Source: Crossaster papposus (lineage: Eukaryota > Echinodermata > Asteroidea > Velatida > Solasteridae). From it: DNA of 64,000 nt. The stretch is taken from contig JBAIAA010000745.1 of NCBI GenBank assembly GCA_037893245.1, forward strand, positions 682,001-746,000, read 5' to 3'. Numbering within the stretch: position 1 is the first letter of the stretch; each line of letters opens with the position of its first letter. This document shows, one piece after another, positions 10,448 to 22,856 of this stretch. The position numbers and the translations under genes are program-made. The notes beneath the pieces were generated by a model. That model searched no databases. It saw only the letters and a list, made by a program, of their open reading frames with translations, and was not told the origin of the DNA.

Positions 10448-12601
10448 CACTCTAAAAAATAAGTACACAATGTTGCGTAAAATCTTACTCTTTGTGGTGG
10501 TTAAAAGGGAACATGGTCGTTTGCGGGGTAAAACGCTACGCAACAGGGGTTGTGTCAACATTTACTCAACTTCTGTGTAAAACGTTTACCCAACAGCGAC
10601 GTCTAATTTCGTACCCAATTTCGTTGCGTCAAAATTATACCCAATAAATGACTACCCTTTTGATACCCAGTTGGTTCAATGTTACCCAACACCTGTGTAC
10701 GTATTCCTGCTTTTTACTCAGCTTATTGAGCACTTTTCCCCCAATAGTTGTGTCAATTCAATAAAAACATTTCTTTTTTACAGCATACCGTACTCCAGTG
10801 ACATGGACATGAATAACAGTTTTACTTCCACCTTCTTTATTAATTTGTTTATTTTAATTGACAGTTATTAAATTAAGATTGATGTTTACATTCATTTTGT
10901 GAGCATATTTAACTAAAACAGTTTGTAATGCCTTAGAAATTTGGGTCTGAATCTCCTCACACATAGTGGGGCAGCCATTTTGAAAATTGTGCTGTTATTG
11001 CTTGTATTCAAAGGATAAATCTGTGGTGGTCCTATGTCCGATTACTTTCTCATGACAAACCAAATGTCATGCTTTTAAAGGCAAAATCCTAACACTCACC
11101 ACCACTCAAACAATCATCAATGCAAATAACCTACCAGTGTTATGTTTAAATATTTTCCACATACATTTTGTAAGTTCAAACCTAAAGTTAATTCAATTAT
11201 TTTAATATAAAAGCAAACTGTTACAAAATTACAACCAATTAAGGGAAACAAACCACAAAACAACAGCTGTTGTGCGAATTATACATGTACATTGACTCAA
11301 ACCGACTTTTGTGTATCTCGACACATTGTATTTTGTTTTATGTTGTGCTGATTCAATTTACCATGGCCACAAAATGAGATTTAACTTTTCATAAAACAGA
11401 TGCAAAATTCTACAAAAGAAATTATCAATTTGCATGTAGTATAGCCTTGTGTGCAACACAGCCAGAACTTTGTCTCTTGTAATCCAACAATACATAATAT
11501 TATAACAAATTGAGTGTTCTTCCTCTACAACAGCAACTGAATAATGTGCTAGTGATGATTGTTTTTATTAATTCTTGAATGAAATCCTTTATCCAACCTT
11601 CGAAATCAAATCTTGTATGGTGTACATCATCAGTGGTTGGGATACCCGGTGTCAGTGTCATTTCTGCAAAATAAAAATAAAAGGGAAATGCAATATGTAA
11701 CTTGAAAAAATCTCCTTAGTTTATACATGCAATATTGAAGTTACATGTACTTAAACCAAGGAGCTATGTGTGTATAGCTCCATGTGTCGATTAAACTGAC
11801 CGGGGGACTGTCGACATTTCACCATATTTATTTACCAGCCTCCCCCCCCGCCCCCCCCCCCCCCCCCCCCAATCCCCACCACCACTCCCACCCCCAATCC
11901 CCACCACCACCCCCACCCCTTCTATTCCCCCAACCCAAGCCAGCTTCATACTCTGTTGACAGGGAGTGATGTCGGTCCGTTCAGGCCAAATTACTGCGGT
12001 TTGAACACTTTCAATGTTACAACGCCTGCACATGCATTGCATTACATGTGTACATGATGTATACGTTGTTGACAACGTGACACTGCAATCCAATCATCAA
12101 CCCTATTTTACCACAAATATAACATACTTCAAATGCAGAACATAGCCCACGAGTTTTCACAATAACGTATTTTATTGATCAGTACATTGTAAAGAGTAAA
12201 TAATTACCTTCAAACCCAGAAATCGGCGATTTCGAATCCTATTTTTCGCAGCACGTTCGCGACTCCACGGTCCGCCATCTTGAATGTTGATGTCATTTCG
12301 AGAAGGCAACAGATGGGCAAAATGTACCCATTTCGAGGCAATATTTACCTATTTGAGGGCATAATGCCTATTTTGTTGTACGCTGCAAGGTCAACTTGAC
12401 CTAGTAGCTAGGCAAATGTTCTTTCTTACACTAACGTTGCTTACAACTTCAATATTTTCGGTTGCTCAATCAAAAGGTCAGAGTTACTTTTCAAAGGGTA
12501 CTGGTCAAATCGCCACTTAACTCATAATTGGGTAACAAAGTACCCAACTTTTGTACCCAACACGTTTACGCAGCGGATTTTGACACTTTGTTTTTAGAGT
12601 G
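10448..12601. mobile_element. 2.15 kb TA-flanked element with CACTCTAAAAA ends
   Basis: The left end is TA-CACTCTAAAAA and the right end TTTTTAGAGTG-TA. The subterminal zones are filled with variants of short words such as GTTTACCCAAC, ATACCCA and GTACCCAAC. The interior includes a C-rich tract (11841-11870) and poly-pyrimidine/CCCCACCACC sequence to about 11925. No transposase ORF is visible, so it is non-autonomous. Its terminus resembles two other elements here (34670-35699 and 59948-60743). Confidence 0.75.
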
Positions 12602-12607
12602 TAGTAA

Positions 12608-13450
12608 TGCACGCAAAATGATACACTTCGTGAAAACGCATTTTTCGTATTTGGCGGCCCATTATTAACTAACATTAAGTCATGTTAATTACTATTTGGA
12701 CAAAACTAACTAACTTCGTGTGTAGTAACTTCTTGAACAAATTCGAAATCAGGAAAATTCGACTTTTCGGGGTTAATGTAACTTCGTGGTGACGTTGTGA
12801 AAACTGTACTGTAAAGCACAATCATCCCGTGTGCCTATATATATTTAGCAGCGGAACCTAAAACACAATGTGCATGCAGACGCTGATGTCTTTGTTACGG
12901 TTTCACGAATGCACAACTATACACAATGGCAACACCACATATTTAGGTTTGTATGGGTTTGCTAACCCTAGGGCCCCGAAAATATTTGAATTCTAGATGC
13001 TCTGTGATGCATTCTGAGCAGTTTTTGACAATTTGAGTTGAAAGCAGACTAACAGAGTGACACATTTTAACCAACTTTTATGGCATTTTTCATGAAAAAA
13101 TTGCTTTCCGAATGTAACCTGATCATTATCCCAAAGACACAAACATTCACTTTTATTTACCCTCTTTCTTGAATGCGAAAGTGAGGGGGTCGGAGGCCGC
13201 GTACGACCTAAAATAATGAATAAAATGTTGATTTTGTACCTTACAATCAGCAAAGGAAAAAATCAGAAGCGATACAAAGTCCGCTGTTCCAAAAGGATTG
13301 CTTCGGCAAGTTATACCTTGTTTACAGCTATTGCGCAACTCCGAGAAAACAATATATCCGATGCGTCCCTATAAAAATACATCGTGGCTGGCGAGGATGG
13401 GAGTCTGACGCCGCCCGCCCTGAACGCCCAACTCGGCCGCCGCGGCTCAA
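12608..13450. other. noncoding stretch with a fragment related to 58.7-59.2 kb
   Basis: Near 12615-12640 and 12780-12800 the words ACACTTCGTGAAAACG and GTAACTTCGTGGTGACG recall the ends of the element at about 58705-59205, so this is probably a small member of the same family. The rest, to 13450, holds nothing recognised. Confidence 0.4.
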
Positions 13451-14040
13451 CGTTAACCATGAGTTGTCCATGTGCATGGACGAATCTAGTCTTGTTTGCA
13501 AGACGATCTTCGCGACGCGGGGCGCCCTCTAACGTACGCCGTAGACCACGCGCAAATGACCTTCGCTAAGATGTTATCGAAGGTCATTGCGTGTGTGGTA
13601 CGCACTGACTTAGCTGGACGGGCCATCGTCCACATTCTGCTGTGCTAACGCTTGGAGTCGGCGCGAACTGGAAGTGCAACATGGCGGACCGGCGTCACTT
13701 CTGTGAGCCAATGAAATGTCCAGGTGTAGAGGTCAGTGGATTTACTCTATACATTTTTTATTTATAAACATTACGTCATACGTACCGTACCCACTGAACC
13801 TTACACCTGGACATTTCATTGGCTCACAGAGGGATGTCGTGGGTCCGCCATGTTGCACTTCCAGTTCGCGCCGACTTCAAGTGTGAAACAATGATGATCT
13901 GTCCATGTGTATAGAGGTCAGTGGTGGTACGGCGTACGTTAGAGGACGCCCGCATCGGCGGCCTGCGCGTGCTGCATATACAATGTACCGCGATTAAGAT
14001 CGTCTTGCAATCAAGACTAGGACGAATCCCGCATATGTGT
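13450..14040. mobile_element. foldback element with ~240-bp imperfect arms
   Basis: Left-arm words include CTAGTCTTG...CAAGACGATC, CCCTCTAACGTACGCCGTA, GTCGGCGCGAACTGGAAGTG and CCAATGAAATGTCCAGGTGT. They return as reverse complements in the right arm in the opposite order, ending in GATCGTCTTGCAATCAAGAC. The loop is about 55 bp (13741-13795). The left arm contains extra sequence around 13550-13640. Confidence 0.75.
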
Positions 14041-14699
14041 GACTGTACATACAAACTCATACGCGTATCAGCAGCATAGAGCGCATGTGTCAAGCGTGAA
14101 TGAATAACCTTTGACACTACTGTACTGCGAATCGTTCCCATAGCTGTGCTGTACACTCCGTTTAAAATGAACAATACAAGTATGTGTACATTGTTTTTGA
14201 CAAAATCAAATTTTCATCTGATTTTGCTTTTAACTTGCAATGATCATCAGCAACATGAATAACAAGTAATACTCAGTGCAGCACACATATAAAATGTTAT
14301 ATAAAAAATGCGCATCAACAACGAATAAATAAATGTTGAAAAATACTAATTTGGGGGGAGGGGGTCTTGAAAAGTAGTACTCTCTGTACGACCTTAAATA
14401 TGTTGAAAACTTTGGACGGCCTCTAAGTATGAGCGTTATTAAAGCGTATATTTCGCCATATTAAAGTTTTGAATTGCAGGTACCCTTTAAAGGGCACATA
14501 GGATTCCTCTCGCTCGTCGTTGCTGCATTCATGAGTTTTGATGTCCGGCATATATCGCGCGTGGGAAACTCGTCCGATAGTCGGGCAGATATTTTTGCAC
14601 AATATGATGGAATTGTTCACAATTATTGTTAACAGAACAATATTTGGCTATAGGGCCACTTCTCAATATAGAACCCTGAAACTGCACGATATTTACTCT
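14041..14699. other. noncoding stretch, nothing recognised
   Basis: AT-rich sequence with no family resemblance and no strong repeat. Confidence 0.35.
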
Positions 14700-14717
14700 T
14701 TTTAGTTAGGAACATTC

Positions 14718-14993
14718 ATGTACCATCTCGCTCACAATACATTAGGCCTACCCATTTTGTCTTGCATCAATATTTTCCAGAAATCGTCATGTATTAATAC
14801 TCATTGTACTCGTCAAGTTTCTCACTTTCATATCCCCTTTTCTCGAACAAACATCCCCATTAAAACGTTCAGATTTCAAAGCTCAAAATTGTGGAATTCG
14901 CTTCATGCAAGTATTAGGAATGCCCATACCCTTTATTCCTTTAAACGTAAGTTTAGGACTCAAAAGAGGGTTAGGGTTTTGCTTACGATTTAA
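14718..14993 (+). pseudogene. C-terminal end of a CR1/jockey-type LINE reverse transcriptase
   Basis: The reading NTHCTRQVSHFHIPFSRTN, then TFRFQSSKLWNSLHASIRN and a SFKRKFR segment, matches the pattern at the very end of many non-LTR retrotransposon polyproteins (NTRxxxHFHLPRxRTxxxxxxxxxxGPxLWNSLPxxIRxxxSLxxFKxxLK). Catalytic RT motifs are upstream of this and not present, so this is a 5'-truncated copy. Sequence at about 15150-15300 (TTAAAGATGGTTGTAAATAA plus an AATAAATA tail) is probably the 3' UTR and tail of the same kind of element. Confidence 0.6.
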
Positions 14994-15129
14994 TGGTTAG
15001 GGTTACTTACTTACTTTACTTTATACTTCACTCAATGTGTACATTTGTCATAGAAATACAATACACGATATAATGATTAATTAATTGTACAATATTTAAT
15101 AACAGGAACAATATAATGTTAATAATAAA

Positions 15130-15775
15130 GTGGAGGGAACCCGTAAAACCTGTTTTATTGACCTATTGTTGTTTCTTTTTTTAAGGTTTTGTCTTGATGT
15201 ATTTTTATGTACTGAGGGCCTCAAATTATCAGTTTTTGCTAGATGGGCTACCCTCATTAAAGATGGTTGTAAATAAATGAATAAATACAGTTATATATTT
15301 TAAGTTTGTTAGTTTGTGATGGTCATTTACTAACACCGTATACCATTTTATTGACCTTGCCATAAAACGGTTTCGCAATACGCGGGGAATTCCCCAAGTC
15401 TCACAAGTGTTCTTTTGTTTTAGACGGTTTCATACGACATGGTAGACGCGGGTGTACGGCCCTCCCACCGGAGCCCTGTCCAATCGTTGGCCAGATGACG
15501 ACCGGCAGTCACGTCAGGCTTTTGTTATTAGCAATAACAAGATAATTTTACATATTCAGCATGATTTAATTTATTCAAATTAAAGGAAGATTTTCTGCGG
15601 TTTGTCATAATAACAAATGTACAATGGAATGGAATTTGTCATCTGTGTTCAATTTATATGCAACATTTAGAATCAGCGGGGAATTTAAGTAGCATGTTTC
15701 GCAATACGGTTTCGCAATACGCGGGAAATTCCCCAAGTCTCACAAGACTGTTCTTTCGCTTTAGACGGTTTCATA
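15130..15775. repeat. dispersed repeat block, copy 1 (LINE tail plus flanking repeat)
   Basis: The first part (about 15150-15300) reads GAGGGCCTCAAATTATCAG, then GCTACCCTCATTAAAGATGG and a TAAATAAATGAATAAATA tail typical of a LINE 3' end. The second part contains GGTTTCGCAATACGCGGGGA, GTTATTAGCAATAACAAG and TTTTCTGCGGTTTGT. Both parts recur in the same order at about 20260-20990. Confidence 0.7.
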
Positions 15776-16221
15776 CGTAGACTTTAGATAGACAGATCAT
15801 TTGGATTTCTAAAACGATCAAAATATATAAGACAAATAGGCTCATAATATCCCAGAAAGCACCTCAGAGCTTCTACTGTAAACACATTTCTGGGGGAGAG
15901 CCCCCACACCCCTCGCCCATGGCTAGGACCCCACATTCATAAATTCCTGCATCCGTCCCTGACGGGCTCATTATGTGAACTGTCTTAGGTATAAATAATG
16001 GTTAATATTATCTTTTATGTATTAAAAAATGATTGTATACTAGATATTGCTTTGTTTTGTAAACATTGAGCACAAGGCATACACTGAGTAAATTCCATGT
16101 TTTGGTAAAACTAATGTGGTGTTATATTTTGGGGTAGCATTATTTCTCAATAATTCCCACCCAAAACAAATGCGAACCACGGAATGAAAAAGAAAGGTAT
16201 ATAATTAACAACAGTTTAGTA

Positions 16222-17599
16222 GGGGAGAGCGGGGCTAGTCCGCCCTAAGGGCGAGTCCGCCCACCACGTGATTTTCCACCACTACAGCCGTGGAGGAAGT
16301 TTTGATGATGTAATTAGATTACGCAGGACATGATACAACTCCTATAATAGCTGCACGCGAGCAGGTAAGTAAAGCTCATAAGGTCATAAGGTTATCATCA
16401 AAACACTGTTTACATATCATGTAAGTAAACATTTCTTGCATCAATAATATTGTATAAACCCCAAGACATAAACAAATATGGTTTTGTATAGTGGCTGTCA
16501 TTTAGAAGATAATAGACTTGCCAAAATAACTATGCAGTTATGAACTCGGTTTACTGTGTTAATGACTTATACGACGTGGTAAAACACAAGATGAGCCCTT
16601 GGGGCACGTTCGCCCGGTATAGAGTGGGGCAAGTTCGCCCTGTGGAGGACTCGCCCCACAGTGATGGGCGGACTTGCCCCATCAAATTTATATGCCTATT
16701 ATTTATTTAAGCAAGCTAAATATATATATTTAAAGGTGAAATATACATATATAGAAATATATATTTGTATATAATAATGTCACGTTGCAAAACTAGCACT
16801 AATACACATGCTAAGATGTTATGAAACCAGAACACTTTGATAAATCAAATTTTTAAAATGTGATGAGCAACAGGTGGATAACATTATGGGTTACCATGAC
16901 AAGTTGTTACACGTTGTACTTTACACTCACTAAATAAACTGTTGATTACCAATTACAAGTTGTGGCTCAACAATATTTAGTTTGCTAGAATATTCAGTTT
17001 GCATTCAGCAGTTTAAATAGAGAAAAGATTAGGCTACCGTAAAATATTTGAGAAAACGCAAGTTGTGATTTATAACTACTTAGTGTATAGCTTTTTCTTT
17101 TAATATTCAACAGTTTAATGAGACAGAACTGTTGCTCAGAAATCACAAATTGTGGTTCATAACCATTTGGTTTGCTTATATTCATATATTTTAAGATACT
17201 AAACGAGACTGAACTGTTAAAGAAAAAAACACAAGCTATTATTTACATCTAGGTTAATAGTCTCAAATAAACATTTATAAGTAGTGTTATATGCAATATA
17301 TGATAGTTTGTGCATTGTTTTGACTTATTTTTGAATATGGCGAACTTGCCCCACCATGGCGAACTTGCCCCACCATGTGGGCGAACCTGTCCCAACTGGA
17401 TGGGCGTGGGGTAAGTTTGCCCACTTGTCTTTATGTGTTACTCCTGCTGTTACTGTAAGACCTGTCGTTCCAAAAATTGTGGTGGTATTTAGCCAAGTAA
17501 TAGTGCTTTTACATGTAAAAAGTATGGCTTTCTAGTCTGAAAATTTACATCTCTAGGCTAGTGAGAAAGAAAATGGGGCGGACTAGCCCCGTTCTCCCC
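16222..17599. mobile_element. TA-flanked 1.38 kb element with GGGGAGAGCGGGGCTAGTCC ends
   Basis: The TIR GGGGAGA(G/A)CGGGGCTAGTCCGCCC is flanked by TA. Subterminal sequence is an array of variants of GGGGCAAGTTCGCCC in both orientations (16596-16680 and 17337-17425). No ORF, so it is a non-autonomous DNA transposon whose ends are built from one reiterated word. Confidence 0.8.
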
Positions 17600-20239
17600 T
17601 ATTCTAGGTTATTATATTACACTCAATAAATTCTTTTAAACTTTCATATTAATGAGGCACTTTGGTAATTTGTTTTTAACGGTGGGCTAGGTTTGGATAA
17701 GGTTGTCAATACTAAACGTGTCATTTGTAATGCTGCTATACTCTTATTTAACACGACAAATTTGGGCCTTAATGGGTTCGCATCAATGGCGCTGGAATCG
17801 AAACTACTTAACCGAATTGGGAGATCTTTGTATCGCTTGGTATCCACTCCCCTCCCCTCCTCACCCCCCCCCCCCCCCTACCCGCCTCAACTGAAGAAGA
17901 AAGTCCTAGCTACGCCACTCATGAAGGAATAAGAACTCTTATTCCTCCATGCGCCACTGAATACAGTATTTTGGAGGAAAAATCAAGTGTTGTTTTAAAC
18001 CTTCACGATAACGATCCCTTTGAATTGATTTGTTCACTTACCTGGGTTTCTCATGCATTCACAAATTAGAAAGATAGAAGTCCAGCTCGCCTTTACACGA
18101 ATAAAGATAACTTAATAAACTGACAATAATGTAAAGCATAATAACATCTGACAAGATTATTAGGCTACATTCACATCAATACATAATGTACATTAGCCTC
18201 TGTCATGACCTTTCTAAAAGGTCAACGCGCGGAAAATTCTCAAGATGGCGGCGCTTAACAACAGCAACACGTGTGTCGTCGATGTCAAAACTTAATGGCT
18301 TACGACGAAGCTCTAAAGGCTGTGGCTATTTCGGAAGAATAAACCGTAGGCATAAGGCTGAATGTCATCCAAAACCGTAAAATTACGTAAGAGAAAGAAA
18401 CAGCGACTGAAACAATTGTCAGTTGGTGAAAGTGTGCTGCGCTATACGTACAATGTACGTGCGTATAGAATAGCTGTACTTCGACGTTTACATTGTTTAT
18501 ATAAAACAGTTAATGTTGGGCCGACCGTCCTCATGCAATATTGCTAAACTTCTTTGTTTACAAACTGCAAATTCATTGTACTTTTACCATGTTAAGGATA
18601 TTAATGCTTGCTATTTACCCTCTGTTAACAATTTAGGTGTAAACTTAAGTAAAAGTCAAAAAAACACAAAAAAACCGGTGGCGTCAAGAAATTTGGCACA
18701 CAATCGACCGAGTGTTCCCTAAGTCGTGGCGCAATTGAATAATTCTTGGAAAATCCAAGTTTAATATTTACGAACTTCTTTTGTCATTTATGACCCATGT
18801 AAGGTTTCAGTCAATAAAAGGGTGAAAGATACTATATTTCACAGGCGTCTACATTTAATGTGACAGTATTTAAAACTTGTTGGTTTTTAAATTAACATTG
18901 CAGGATCAGGAACGTTGAGGTTTAACGTCCATATACATGTAGTAATATGTGAACAAAGTGCTTGTGTGTAAAGCCCCAAATTTATATTTGATGTAAAAAA
19001 AAAACTCTAAAATAAAAAAAAAACAATATTGCTTGTATGAATTGGCCCCAGAATTTGTTAACTGTATGGCATTCAAATATATGGCATTCAAATAAAGCTT
19101 CAGTTCAGTGCCACTGAAAAAAAGAAATTGTTCAAATGTTGGGCCTAACCGGTTTTCTAAGGAGCATAAATACACCGCGGGTCTTTTCAAGTGCAGGAAA
19201 GCAAATCTAGTTTTATGATTGGCCATTTTTTTATTAAGTATTTCCCCGCAAAAGCTAACTATCTGTTGTCTTTCCTCCATGGTAAAGCTAATTACGTTAG
19301 TCTTACGCGAGAGCTCGGAAGCCATATTGACAAATTTCCGCAAAACGCCCTCTTCGGTTTATTTTCGTCATTGTATGACAGAGGCTAATGAACGCTACGC
19401 ACACACATCAACAGCTTCTTTACCTTACATACGTACTGTGGACATTTCTTTGTCTTCGTGTAGTTAACAAACTTTGACTAAATACTCATTTTTCTCGCTT
19501 CCCCAAAACAAATTTACCCTCAAATTTGGATTATGGGCCTCTCAGCTGTTCCTTCTATCTTTTCTATATATAACCCTAACCCGTTTTTCCTCTAGCGCTC
19601 TTTTTCGGAAACTGAAAAACGGAATGTGGAAGTGTGCAAGTCCACAAACCGTAACCTCTTCCCGCATCGTGTGGACCTATATTGTTCGGAGGTCCACAGT
19701 GCGTTTGTGTGGGGTGGTACGGTGTGTTTGTTGCAGAAAAAGGCTAAACAGTATGCTCGTGCGCAGTGAACCTAGCTTAGCTACGGTAGACCCAATGAGA
19801 CAAACAACTTAAATTTCTTTGTCAGTTTCCATTGTGGTTTGTGGTGTTGTCAATTCAAACAAAAACAGTTCCTGGTTAACTGTAAATAAATACATGTATA
19901 CCATAATGTGTCCCCACCCAAGCACATACCACTGTCCAGTCATGCGCTGATACTGTACAATGCATTGACCCATTTGTACTTAGCCAATCAAACTTCAACT
20001 GTTATAGTTTGGCAGGTTCAGTACAGTGTTACCAATAATTACTGATCCTGTGTGAGCTGTTGAAGTTTGTTAGGTTCAGTATGCTTTCTAGAGTGAGAGC
20101 CAAGGGGTTAGAGTTAAGTTAGAGTTTAATTTGTTTACGTCGGTATCTCCAATTTTATCGTTTTTAATATCGCACGTGTTTTGCAAAGATTGTAAATAAT
20201 GTGATAAGTTGGGATGGAGGTTTTTAGTCTTGGTCATTT
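17600..20239. other. noncoding stretch, no gene recognised
   Basis: Contains a pyrimidine/C-rich tract at 17851-17890 and a CAAGATGGCGGC word at 18240-18251 (YY1-like). The ATG there opens only a 16-codon frame. An A-rich patch lies at about 18995-19025 and a repeated ATATGGCATTCAAAT at 19065-19095. No coding family is recognised on either strand. Confidence 0.4.
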
Positions 20240-20990
20240 TATATGCATTCTTTATTAAGATGACCTGTTTTTATTGACCTATTGTTGTTTCTTTCTTTAA
20301 GGTTTTGTCTTGATGTATGTTTATGTACTGAGGGCCTCAAATTATCAGTTTTGCTAGATGGGCTACCCTCATTAAAGATGGTTGTAAATAAATGAATAAA
20401 TACAGTTTAATATATTTTACGTTTGTTAGTTTGTGATGGTTATTTACTAACACCGTATACATTGTACCAATTATTGACCTTGCCATACAACGGGTTTCGC
20501 AATACGCGGGGAATTCCCCGAGTCTCACAAGACTGTTCTTTCGCTTTCGGTTCATACGTCACGTCAGGCTTTTGTTATTAGCAATAACAAGTTAAAGTTA
20601 CATATTCAGCATAATTTAATTTATTCAAAAAAGTTAAGAGGGCCTAATATTTCGATCTTAACAATATCTTAACAAGATCTTCCTCAGAGACATTATGTCT
20701 CTGAAGAAGATCTTGTTAAGATCGAAATATTAGGCCCTCTTAACTTTTTTGATTTGTATATTTCAGGTCATTCCAGCCAGTAAGCAGTTTGCAGCAGTTT
20801 TAATCTGATTCTTAATTTATTCAAATTAAAGAAAGCTTTTCTGCGGTTTGTTATAATAACAAATGTACTATGGAATAAGTCATCTTTGTTCAATTTCTAT
20901 GCCTTGTTGTATTGCGACATTTGGAGTCAGCGGGTAATTTAAGTAGCATGGAACAATGCATTGCTACAAAGATAGACCTTGGATAGACAG
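20240..20990. repeat. dispersed repeat block, copy 2
   Basis: Repeats the block at 15130-15775 in the same orientation: the LINE-like 3' tail at 20262-20405, then the GCAATACGCGGGGAATTCCC segment, then the GTTATTAGCAATAACAAG segment. It is interrupted at 20627-20750 by a separate hairpin. Confidence 0.7.
20627..20750. repeat. perfect-type hairpin inserted in repeat copy 2
   Basis: AAAAAAGTTAAGAGGGCCTA through GATCTTAACA on the left is matched by the reverse complement on the right, with AGAGACATTATGTCTCT at the tip. A few extra bases (ATATCTTAACA) sit in the left arm only. A decayed copy of one arm is at about 56500-56540. Confidence 0.85.
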
Positions 20991-21269
20991 ATCATTTGGA
21001 TCAGATCATTTCGTCAGTACTTTTTTATCTGTTGTATTTACTTCTTTTTATTTACATCATTTTGCCTGAATAAAGTCCAATTATTACCAAGATTAGATTA
21101 GATTAAACACGCAAAGTTACGACCCCCTCCTCTCCACTCGCGGCTTTTATCAAACCCAAATGATCATGGCTCACAAAAAAAGGTATCATAGATAACATAA
21201 AATAAAAAGTAAATACAATCAAATAAAAAATTACTGACAAAATAACCACAGGATACATAGAAATCTAAA

Positions 21270-21690
21270 TGATCTGTCTATCCAAGGGATATCCTTGCAG
21301 CAATGCATTGTTCCATGCTACTTAGCCTACATTCCCCGCTTACTATAAATGTCGCAATACAAGGCATAGAAATTGAACACAGATGACGAATTACATTACT
21401 AGATGAGCAGCTTCGCTAGTCCCCTGTACATTTGTTATTATAACAAACCGCAGAAAAGATTCCTTTAATTTAAATAAATTAATTCATGCTGAATATGTAA
21501 CATTATCTTGTTATTGCTAATAACAACAGCCTGACGTACGTGACGACCGGTCGTCATCTGGCCAACGATTGAACAGGGCTCCTGTGGGTGGGTGTGTATT
21601 GTTTTGCACGGTTTTTGATTGAATAGGAGACGTACACCGTATATACCATATCGTATAAACCCGTCTAAAACGAAAGAACACTACTCAGTG
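21270..21690. repeat. dispersed repeat block, copy 3 (inverted)
   Basis: Contains ACAAACCGCAGAAAAG, CTTGTTATTGCTAATAAC and CGTCTAAAACGAAAGAACA, the complements of words in the blocks at 15.5 kb and 20.6 kb. The order is reversed, so it is an inverted copy. Confidence 0.7.
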
Positions 21691-21839
21691 TGTTCGATTA
21701 CTCACCCGCGCTTACTCGTGCCTCTAAATCGGGAAACGGATGTACATGCGCAGTACATGAGAGTAAACGAACGATCTCGGATCATTTGATCGACTAAACG
21801 ATGGGACGTGAAGCCGTAGGTCCCGTGTGTGTGTATAAT

Positions 21840-22080
21840 ATATAATATATTAAGGATATCACTCAGTTTTCCCATAAATTCGACAGAGCTTGAAGGAGGC
21901 CTATAAATAGAACTGATAAGAACAGGCTGTCTTTGTTTACACTTAATTTCAACCCATACACTCGACATCATCTATTTCGAGATCTTCACGACGAGAGTAC
22001 ATTAGGGTATCTCGAATGTAAATTGCAACCCCGCCACCGTGTCGGTTCCTGTCTTTTCCTATCAAGCGCTGTTTACTTCC
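21840..22080 (-). pseudogene. LINE endonuclease (EEP) domain fragment
   Basis: The minus strand reads DRNRHGGGVAIYIRDTL in one frame and then, one base out of frame, VWVEIKCKQRQPVLISSIYR with PPSSS following. HGGGVAIYI and (V/L)WVEI...IYRPPSS are characteristic of the apurinic-like endonuclease domain of CR1/jockey-type non-LTR retrotransposons, which nicks target DNA for priming. Only the middle of the domain survives, with a single-base frameshift near 21965, so it is dead. Its orientation is opposite to the RT fragment at 14.7 kb. Confidence 0.65.
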
Positions 22081-22180
22081 CAAGCTTTCCCAAACTTCAA
22101 CCCAATAGAATGCAGCTGCTCATTTGGCCGGAGTCGCCGGAGTACTATTTTGAGTCGTTGAGTCAGCTGCATGTCGGTAT

Positions 22181-22588
22181 ACCTAGAACAACACAGCAGC
22201 TTGTCTATTCAGCGAATCAATCATTCAATCATCACTTATCAATTAGAATATTTAATGCACACTTTATGCAATGTTGTCTCTTTAATAAAAACACACATTC
22301 ATTAAAACAATTCGCCCCGAGTCAACTTCCGTCTCCTGAGCAATTTCACCGGAGTAATTTCACCGGAGTAATTTAACTAGTAAAAGTAATTAGACAGAAT
22401 TAATAACTATAATAACACAATTCCAACTTAATAAATAAATAATATGTTTCCTGGACTGTTTGATTCAAGTTCTTAAATAGTTTTTGACACAAGAAATAAT
22501 AAAAGGAATCCAGAGTAAATGGCAACACAATTATCTGCAAGAGCTTACACTTACCTAGAACAACACAGCAGCTTGTCTATTCAGCGAC
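22181..22588. repeat. 36-bp direct repeat pair
   Basis: ACCTAGAACAACACAGCAGC with TTGTCTATTCAGCGA occurs at 22181-22216 and again at 22553-22588. The interval between them holds no gene. It could be a target duplication or local tandem duplication. Confidence 0.7.
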
Positions 22589-22856
22589 TGAATTGTCCTA
22601 GCAACAACAAACACATTATATCCCGCGACCAGTATAGTCGATATTGCGTCATCATTTTAGCCTCTCGACCAATCAGAACGCTGCATTTGGGCCTCATTAG
22701 CATAATTTGTTGAGCCAACTGAACCGTTCCATTAGTGTGGAAGGGGTGTTGTTGATTCGCGTAAGCGAATGCAAAGACAACGTTAATAATAGATAATCGT
22801 TTTGTCATTGTATTCAAACAAATGAGTTTTCAAGTGTATTGATATTTTAAAAGAGG

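Noticed and set aside
11791-12093. 100-codon minus-strand ORF with a Gly-rich C-terminus
   Set aside because: The Gly-rich part is the translated poly-C/CCACC tract inside a TIR element.
18240-18295. AAGATGGCGGC as the start of a host gene
   Set aside because: The ATG opens only 16 codons with no donor site in good context; kept only as a possible promoter word.
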